From positions 36,005,229 through 36,069,228 of the forward strand of contig CM049314.1 of the NCBI GenBank assembly GCA_026874595.1: a DNA stretch of 64,000 nucleotides, given 5' to 3'. Of this stretch, positions 57,501 through 64,000 are shown piece after piece (within the stretch, counting starts at the first letter, position 1; each line of letters starts with the position of its first letter). The DNA comes from Sipunculus nudus. Lineage: Eukaryota; Annelida; Sipuncula; Golfingiida; Sipunculidae. Under the pieces are notes generated by a model. The model searched no databases. It was given only the letters and a program-made list of their open reading frames with translations, and had not been told where the DNA came from. The position numbers and the translations under genes are program-made.

Positions 57501-60500
57501 CAGCATGCCTTATGTGTATATGATCAACATCAATTAATCGTGACGGTATCCACGGATGTCCCAGTAAGTTAGAGGAGGCTCGGGGGGGGGGGGGGGGTTG
57601 GACCAAATATCTTGAAAATAGAATTATCTCCGCTAAATATCGAAAAGCAGTGCCACATTTCGCATGTAGTGCCGTTTTCTTCTTTTCACTTTAGCATGCG
57701 AGAGTTATTTATAACATTTATCGGTGCTGGGTTGTTGAATTTTCTGAGAAAATGTATCAGCCCCTGTGTCTATTAACATATGGTGTTAGAATATTAGTTA
57801 TCCTGATATCTAGTATTTAATGATATTCTATCAACGCCATATAAGGCTAGTAAGTTGACACGCCATTTTCCAGAAAAGCCTAGCTGGCTATTACTCGCAT
57901 TTGATAAACGGCCGTCTATATTCCGTAATTCGATATTGATTGACAAGCATTTATGAACAAAGAATAGCAATGGCTGACATCTAAATGTATACCAAACTAT
58001 GGCGCGTATCATCTGCCGTATATGCATCAAAATATCGAGATATCTATAACATCGTGAGTCAATATATCGTTTGAGCTCTTGATGTATATCAAACCTTACT
58101 TTTTTGTTCAGATCAAAAACAGATATGCATTCACTTGAAACCAGACCTGTATAATAAATATGCCTTATTAATGTTGTATTGAGATGATATATCTATACAG
58201 CAAATTCATAACTCTGACCTTGCAGGTGTTGCCAACCTTGACAGGGGTGTTGGTATTTACGCCTCTGACCCGGAAGCTTACGATGTGTTCCGTGCTGCCC
58301 TTGACCCCGTCATCAGGGACTACCATAAAGTTCCCGGATATGTCAAGGAGATTTCCCATCCTGAGCCAACTTTTGGTGACCTGGACAACCTTGACTTCGG
58401 CGACCTTGACATTGATGGCAAGTATGTGGTTTCCACCAGAGTGCGCGTCGGTCGAAGTGTCAAGGGATTTGCCTTCCCTCCTGTTATCCAGAACAAGGTA
58501 AATATGAATAAAAATTGTTAATAAAATCGCATGTTGTTTTTCTATTTACCGAAGTGTTCGGCTGATATAAAGCAATGATTTAACTGTCCAGTTAAATATA
58601 TATCACAGAACAATACATCACATAAACTTCCTTAATGTTTAAACAGCATCATACAAATTCAAATATTTATTTAAATTTAAAAATTAAATATTATCATTAT
58701 TAATAGCTACTTTCTACAGCACATGGCAAAAATAGCGAACATATACAAAGGATGTGTCAATGAATAATCAAAAGAAACATAGAAAATAAGTGGTTTTCAA
58801 AGAAAGAAAAAAAAAATTATAATGTATTACACAAATAAGTGATACTGCCAAATCCCTAAACTGTGTAGCGTTTACAGTAGCGCATCTGCTGATTATTATC
58901 TTTTTATATTCTAAAGGACAGATTGGAACTTGAGAGCCGCGTGAAGGAAGCCCTGGCTACTCTGCCCGGTGACCTAGCCGGAGCTTACTACCCACTGAAG
59001 GGCATGGACAAGGCGACACAGGACAAACTTGTAGAGGACCACTTTCTCTTCAACGATCACGACAGGTAAAGTCACGTGACCTTGAGATGAACCTCCTCAA
59101 GGTCATTTCACCACACACTGACGCTATCATCACGTTTAACGTAGGGTACCAGTAGTGACCTCTGGTGGGCTTGGAGAAATATTGTTAGAACAGATAGATA
59201 TGGAAATTACATTTAACCCACTAAGGTTCTAAGAAAAAGATCTTTACTAACATTGATTTGCTTTTATAAATAATGTTGAGGATGGTTTAAAAAAAAACTG
59301 ATCGATTTTAGTTAATTTCCATTTGTCTCCAAAATAGGTAGTGAGAGAGTAGAGAAATAACGATCAGCGCCAAATGTATACGAGTTCAATCTTTAAAGCG
59401 TAACTCTTAAAAAGCGTTATTCTACTTTAAATCAGGTACATTCGATTATACTTTAATTAGCAGTATTGGTCAAAATTATATATATATATATATGTATGTA
59501 TGTATATATATATGCACAGAGATTTACACGTGCATGGTGTTCTTTTCTGCGCTTTATCTTTATTGAGTGACGCTGTATATTCGGGTGGTAATTGTTTATA
59601 TTATTATCTTAAGAAAAGTATTATAAATTCATATCTCATATGGTCACACAAAATTGTAACCTTCCTCTCGACATGCCTTTTCTTATTTCGGAATTTCCGT
59701 TGAAACATTGTGCATTTTATGTGTTTACACCTGACAATACTTGCGACATCAGCTTAACCAAAATATCAAACGATCGGTCCTATACATGAGCTGAATAGCA
59801 AATTAAATTTTATTTGTGTTGTTTTAGGTTTCTCCGCGCTGCCGATGGCTACAACGACTGGCCTGAGGGTCGTGGCATCTTCTTCAACAACAACAAGACC
59901 TTCCTGACCTGGTGTAACGAGGAGGATCATCTCAGGTTCATCTCCATGCAGATGGGCGGTAACTTGGCCGAGGTTTACAGGAGACTCATCCAGGTGTGTA
60001 TGCGGGGAGAGTGCCACTGTTCCGGTGTGATTTTAAATACAATGCTTTTATGAGAAATTTTCGTAAAGAGTGCATCCATAAATATATGCATATCATTGAG
60101 AGAAGAACTTTCAATTCTGACCCTAAGCATTTACACATGCTTTTTGAAATCTCCCTGGTTTCTGTATATATATATATGGTCGTCCGACTTGTCAAATATA
60201 GGAACGTGCTCAACTGGCAGTTATCCTATGATTGCGCTAGCGGAAGAATACCTATTGAAAAAAAGCCACCAGCACAACATTATTTGTATGCTCATAAATT
60301 AATATAAGTAATAAATTATATCAATAATTATTAATAATAAATGAATTTTATTGGTAATTGAATTAGTCTTTACTGACTGATAAATGTGGAACAAATTGAT
60401 TAACTTATTTTTATACCTGTCTCTCCTACCCAGGCTGTCAACCACATGGAAAAGACTCTGCCATTCGCTCACCATGATCCCTATGGTTACCTGACCTTCT

Positions 60501-61199
60501 GTCCATCCAACTTGGGAACCACCATGAGAGCCAGCGTGCACGCACGGATCCCCAAGGTCTCCCAGCTGGCGAACTTTGACGAAATCTGCAAGGCCCTGAA
60601 TCTGCAAGTCAGAGGTAAGTTACCATAGAAATATTTTATCTTAAAATGGGAATAAGGATGGCCTTTGCTTCAAAGCGTCTTCCCCTCGAGTATTAATCAG
60701 GGCCGTACATGCCTGTAAAATATTCCTATTATCATGTCTGACAATTTTGTTTCTACTTTCCCTTGAATTATTGTCGAACACATTATTTTACACATCTGTT
60801 TTATAATTTGTGGTGGTGGCACCAAAGGGTTGTCACGCAGCCCCACTGTGGACACGCCTAAGAGATAATCGTTTCGGTTAGGGCTTGTCGAGAACATTGC
60901 CAATTGTGTCCTAATGGGGGGGGGGGGGTTCTATATATTTCCATATAAGCCCTGTGAAATTTAACATTATTATCCGATGGGGCAATCGAAGCAAAATGTA
61001 CCAGAAAACCATTGAGTTTATTGACTAATTAGCCTTTTTGTGACTTTTAGGTATCCACGGTGAGCACACTGAGAGTGTGGGCGGTGTTTACGACATCTCT
61101 AACAAGCGTCGTCTGGGTCTGACAGAGTACCAGGCCGTGTGTGAGATGGCGAAGGGCGTCTCTATTCTACTACTGATGGAAGATGCTCTGTCCAAGTAA
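54403..61199 (+). CDS. AK: AK2: arginine kinase tandem paralogue, complete
   Basis: Exons 54403-54556, 58226-58497, 58917-59065, 59828-59993, 60434-60614 and 61051-61199. The lengths are identical to AK1 (154/272/149/166/181/149), giving 356 aa. Catalytic landmarks are kept: [39 protein letters not shown]. Unlike AK1, residue 58 in the arginine loop is Arg (LDRGVGIY instead of LDSGVGIY), and residue 263 in HHDxYGYLTFC is Pro instead of the usual Arg. Other differences cluster in exon 1 (SLGGTPA for RFGGTLA) and exon 4. Intron 1 uses a GC donor. Introns 4 and 5 and flanks still align with AK1, so the duplication is fairly young. It is likely active or recently so, since no frame damage is seen; altered substrate binding is inferred. 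Confidence 0.96.
55240..57445 (-). mobile_element. Truncated Tx1/L1-like LINE in AK2 intron 1
   Basis: Minus-strand reverse transcriptase fragment. From 5': [15 protein letters not shown]; a TAG; then [17 protein letters not shown] and QYADDT of the polymerase active site (57130-57330). 56866-57243 and 55793-56845 carry the thumb and C-terminal segments ([36 protein letters not shown]). 55569-55853 continues the C-terminus after a frameshift ([14 protein letters not shown]). A short A-run at 55240 marks the 3' end. The 5' end (~57445) lacks endonuclease and ORF1, so it is a dead, 5'-truncated insertion. AK1 intron 1 lacks it. Confidence 0.85.
57446..58225. other. Remainder of AK2 intron 1
   Basis: Non-coding, with a poly-G run near 57583. 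No alignable counterpart in AK1 was noticed except close to exon 2. Confidence 0.5.
58226..58497 (+). CDS. AK: AK2 exon 2 (S58R)
   Basis: 272 nt. The codon AGC of AK1 is AGG here, changing LDSGVGIY to LDRGVGIY. The rest of the loop and STRVRVGRS are unchanged. Confidence 0.95.
58917..59065 (+). CDS. AK: AK2 exon 3
   Basis: 149 nt. It differs from AK1 as [15 protein letters not shown]. The following intron is 762 bp and is the uninterrupted counterpart of the 16.9-kb AK1 intron 3. Confidence 0.95.
59828..59993 (+). CDS. AK: AK2 exon 4
   Basis: 166 nt. Contains [14 protein letters not shown] and NEEDHLR. Donor CAG/GTGTGT. Confidence 0.95.
60434..60614 (+). CDS. AK: AK2 exon 5 (R263P)
   Basis: 181 nt. 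[16 protein letters not shown] replaces [11 protein letters not shown] (CGC to CCC). Reactive Cys and Arg279 are retained. Confidence 0.95.
61051..61199 (+). CDS. AK: AK2 exon 6 and stop
   Basis: 149 nt. Ends [10 protein letters not shown] then TAA, closer to the common AK terminus than AK1. Confidence 0.95.
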
Positions 61200-61698
61200 A
61201 CGTCAACCATAAAGCCAGCTACTAAATTTGAATCCGTCTGTGATGTTGCGATTATCGAGTCATAAACATTCTTGATTACAAAATCAAGCGATGTGATCGT
61301 AGTTTTATTTCATAATTATGAATTCTGTAAGGCTGTTCTTTTGTGTGACATATCATAAATGATTGGTTTTAAAGCTGGACCCCATATTGCTTGATCCAGT
61401 CCTGCTTTGTATCCAGTTCCGCTCGAATTATACATCGTGAGATCTGCTTTGCGCCAATCTCTTTGTCTGATTAACACGCAATGCTACTATTTACGCAAAG
61501 CCTGTTGAATATTCATTGTTTAATTATGAATATATATATGTATGTATGTATACACAATTTGCTTGACTCTTCTTTTGAAGATACACATTCTTTGTGGACA
61601 GGAGAACATTGTTATAACTGGTGCCATATTTGTATCCTATTTTGGAGTCAAAATAGCGTAATCACTATGCAAATAAAGACCAGATCAATTTTTACTTC

Positions 61699-61704
61699 AA
61701 TAAA
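61699..61704 (+). promoter_or_regulatory. AK2 polyadenylation signal candidate
   Basis: AATAAA 500 nt after the stop, at the position aligned with AK1 46176-46181. Confidence 0.45.
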
Positions 61705-62354
61705 TAAGTTTATAAATATATTGGGTTACGTGTTTAGTCCTTACTTCACACAACCTTATTATAAAAAGAAATTTATACTTCGCTCTGTTGCATTTGGTTG
61801 AACATATTTGCAATCATATCTGTCGTAATCGTGAATATATACAAGAAAAGTTTTCCAACCCAATGACACGCACACACACAAGAAAAGAGAACAAAACATT
61901 AACATTAATGATATTGTCATATGCTCTCTCTGTGTGTTTTTAACGTATTCTTAACGCAATTGGCACGTGCATTCGTTGGATAACCAATTCCACTTAACCA
62001 CTGATTTCTATAGTGTGTCTTAATTGGCATCAGCGCCATGGGAGGTCGGCACAGGGACAAGAATATGGGAGGTTGGCACAGGGACAAGAATATGGGAGGT
62101 CGACACAGGGCCAAGAATATGGAAGATCGGCACAGGGACAAGAATATCTCGATTAATGAGAGCTTGGAAGTGCAGATCTTAAAGGGTTGCAAACCTGTAG
62201 TGCTCCCCTTTAGAATGAACGAATATGGCTCGACCACTGCTTAAGAGAAGTAGATGGCATGCTTCTTGTCTTGAATAAAATAATTGATTTGTTCTGATTA
62301 AGTCTGTTATACAACTGCAAACTGTTTAATAAAGCAGCTTATGCCAAATATAAG

Positions 62355-62401
<47 letters not shown>

Positions 62402-62823
62402 GGTATACACAGAAAAGTGGGTTTACTGACGGTGGAATCTGTGTATACCATTTCCATCTATAAACAATGAACCAGCATGGATATATGGTTTGAACGATTA
62501 GTATATATATTATAGTTCATCCAGGCACAAACAAGGGTTATGAAACGAAACATGTCAACTGTTTCTATGAAGACACTTTTACATCAAACTTCTCAAGTGA
62601 CAATCCACAGTTTGATGGTAAGTGTATCACATGCGACCCCCTCTATAGCGTCGGTCACATCCCGCTGCGGTCACCGCAAACCGTAGAGTACGGTGCGGTT
62701 TTGGGGACGGCAGGAATACTTTAGCCTCGGTCACAACCCGCTGCAGCCACCGCACACCGTATTCAATAGCCCTTCAATTTGATTTTGTAACCTGCTGCTG
62801 TCCTGCGATGTTTGCATGAGTGA
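61705..62823. other. AK2 downstream region
   Basis: Aligns in parts with AK1 downstream sequence. Also holds a 27-bp minisatellite, (AT)n near 62357, an inverted TGGTATACACAGA / TCTGTGTATACCA pair around 62401-62452, and ACCGC/ACCGT-rich sequence at 62650-62770 before the Harbinger-type gene. No further gene. Confidence 0.45.
62038..62145 (+). repeat. 27-bp minisatellite, four copies
   Basis: Unit ATGGGAGGTCGGCACAGGGA then CAAGAAT. Because 27 is a multiple of three, it reads as a 9-residue repeat (MGGRHRDKN) in a 68-codon frame to 62244. No promoter, intron or family supports a protein. Confidence 0.85.
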
Positions 62824-63812
62824 TTACAGGATGTCGTCTATTCGGTCAGTGGATCGCCGGGCGCCAGGACATTCCGTGGGCGACACAGTGCTAGTTTTCT
62901 TGTCAGCGGATGGAGGAGACATACGAGATCGTCTTACTGTGGACGTGGATGCCCCCATGTCTGGCACATCAGAAGTAGTGGCTGTCGCTGTGGCCTCTTC
63001 GTCAGAAAGAATCTCAGGGGGTGGCGTTGGTGAACGCGGGGAGTCCACCTGTGTGTCGGTGGTAGGCAATCTTGATGCAAACTGAAAAAAAAATATATAT
63101 GAAGATTCATTCATAAGAAATTGTTTTATTATTTGTATTTTTGGCTGTAAAACAGTTCAGTTTATAGGCCTATTTGGAATTATCAGATAAATTGCAACAT
63201 GAAAATTATAAATATGACAATAACCAATGCTATACTTACACTGACGGTTCCACGCCCCCTCAGACGAACTATATGATCCACAAGAAATCTGAACTTGTCC
63301 ACTATGAATTTGTCGCGGTCTGTAAGCTCCTTTCGTGACGACCCGGACTTATTAGACGTTACCTTGCCAACTCTCGTTCGTATCGAATCATACCATGTGC
63401 GAAGAATGACCCCACTTTCCAGATTCAGTTCAGCAGCTTTTTCGTCCCACATTCTTTTCTTCTTTTGAGTATTTTTGTAATCTGCTTTGCCCTTATCATA
63501 CAAGAACTGGTTCACTTTCAGCCACTCAGCGAGATCTGCTTCCACTGCCTCACTAATGTTGATGGGCACCTTCCTCACTCTGCCTGTTTTTTTGGCAGAA
63601 GCAGCAGTTTCATCATCATCATCTTGTTCTGGTTCTTGATCGTCGTCATCTTTATCATCACCAACGTCCCTGGTTGAGCCTGGAGCAGATCTAGTTGCTG
63701 ATTTTGACATTGAGGCTCCTAATTCATCATCTGGTCTCTGTGTGTCCTCTTCCTCATCTGTAACCGTCTTGGTTGGCTCGGCTTTTCTCTTTGGCATTTT
63801 TCTTTTTGGCAT
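62824..63812 (-). CDS. Myb/SANT (MADF)-like protein of PIF/Harbinger type
   Basis: Two exons: 63240-63812 (191 codons, donor AGT/GTAAGT) and 62824-63081 (acceptor TTTTTTTCAG, 85 codons, TAA), both phase 0, 276 aa. The N-terminus is basic (MPKRKMPKRK, possible nuclear signal) and then very acidic (residues 50-68). Residues ~94-150 form a Myb/SANT or MADF-like three-helix domain with spaced Trp residues (W97, W122, W140). The C-terminus is Ser/Pro/Thr-rich. PIF/Harbinger transposons encode such a DNA-binding partner beside their transposase. No transposase is in the window, which ends 188 bp upstream. It could also be a domesticated host gene. The second Met (63797) is an alternative start. Confidence 0.65.
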
Positions 63813-63878
63813 AATAATAGCCTACTAATGGCTGTCAAAAAGTTTTTCAAACTGTGCTGGAATGCTTGTGCTACCGCT

Positions 63879-63886
63879 CTTTTATA
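63879..63886 (-). promoter_or_regulatory. TATA box of the Myb/SANT-like gene
   Basis: TATAAAAG on the minus strand, about 70 bp before the ATG, directly below the ACCGT-rich block. Confidence 0.5.
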
Positions 63887-63889
63887 GCC

Positions 63890-64000
63890 CACGGCGTGTC
63901 TACCGTAATAAACCGTAGTAACACCGTAGTAAGACCTTAGTGGCACCGTGACCACCGCAAGTCCACCGTAAATCCACCATGGCAGCACCGTAAGTACCGT
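63890..64000 (-). repeat. ACCGT-rich block at the window end
   Basis: About ten ACCGT or ACCG words in 110 bp (ACCGTAGTAACACCGTAGTA). It has a counterpart, in opposite orientation, at 16790-16930 in the palindrome spacer and a weaker one at 62650-62770 on the other side of the gene. It could be a subterminal array of transposase-binding motifs. Confidence 0.5.

Noticed and set aside
62038-62244. Protein gene with a 9-residue repeat
   Set aside because: The repeat is a 27-bp minisatellite that keeps frame by its length. There is no other support.

Overview
The window is animal nuclear DNA, most probably from a bivalve mollusc. It has spliced genes with GT-AG introns, an invertebrate phosphagen kinase (arginine kinase), many (AT)n microsatellites, and dispersed repeats typical of bivalves (TAGCTCAGCTGA-headed repeats; short elements bounded by AACCTCCGCCAAGG). 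The species cannot be named from sequence alone.

Layout. (1) 1-16772 and 18404-35181 are the two arms of a near-identical inverted repeat about 16.8 kb long, around a 1.63-kb unique spacer (16773-18403). The left arm runs off the window start, so its true length is unknown. (2) From the centre outward each arm holds repeats and a LINE remnant with a nested MITE, then arginine kinase (AK) exons 1-3, then the start of a segment inside AK intron 3. That segment carries a long terminal repeat, a 35-bp minisatellite and the last two exons of a GPCR gene. (3) On the right the gene continues past the arm: AK1 exons 1-3 lie in the right arm (23749-27333) and exons 4-6 at 44207-45725. The 16.9-kb intron 3 between them contains a 15,061-bp segment (27412-42472) with about 500-bp inverted termini. 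Nested in it on the minus strand is a five-exon gene for a GPCR with a large ectodomain (29994-36853), interrupted by one in-frame TGA. (4) 45726-54300 is repeat-rich and includes an 834-bp MITE with 21-bp iterons. (5) 54403-61199 is a complete tandem paralogue, AK2, with identical exon lengths, a GC-AG first intron and a Tx1/L1-like LINE fragment in intron 1. (6) 62824-63812 (minus) is a two-exon Myb/SANT-like gene of PIF/Harbinger type next to ACCGT-rich sequence at the window end.

The window therefore holds two complete AK genes in tandem plus a third, inverted and partial AK (exons 1-3) head-to-head with AK1. AK2 serves as an internal empty-site reference for several insertions in AK1. 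The inferred order is: tandem duplication of AK; insertions into the AK1 lineage (intron 3 segment, intron 2 repeat array, upstream LINE); then a very recent inverted duplication. Arm differences seen are a few substitutions plus length changes in homopolymers and one (AT)n tract. This fits a young or gene-converted palindrome, but an assembly artefact must be excluded.
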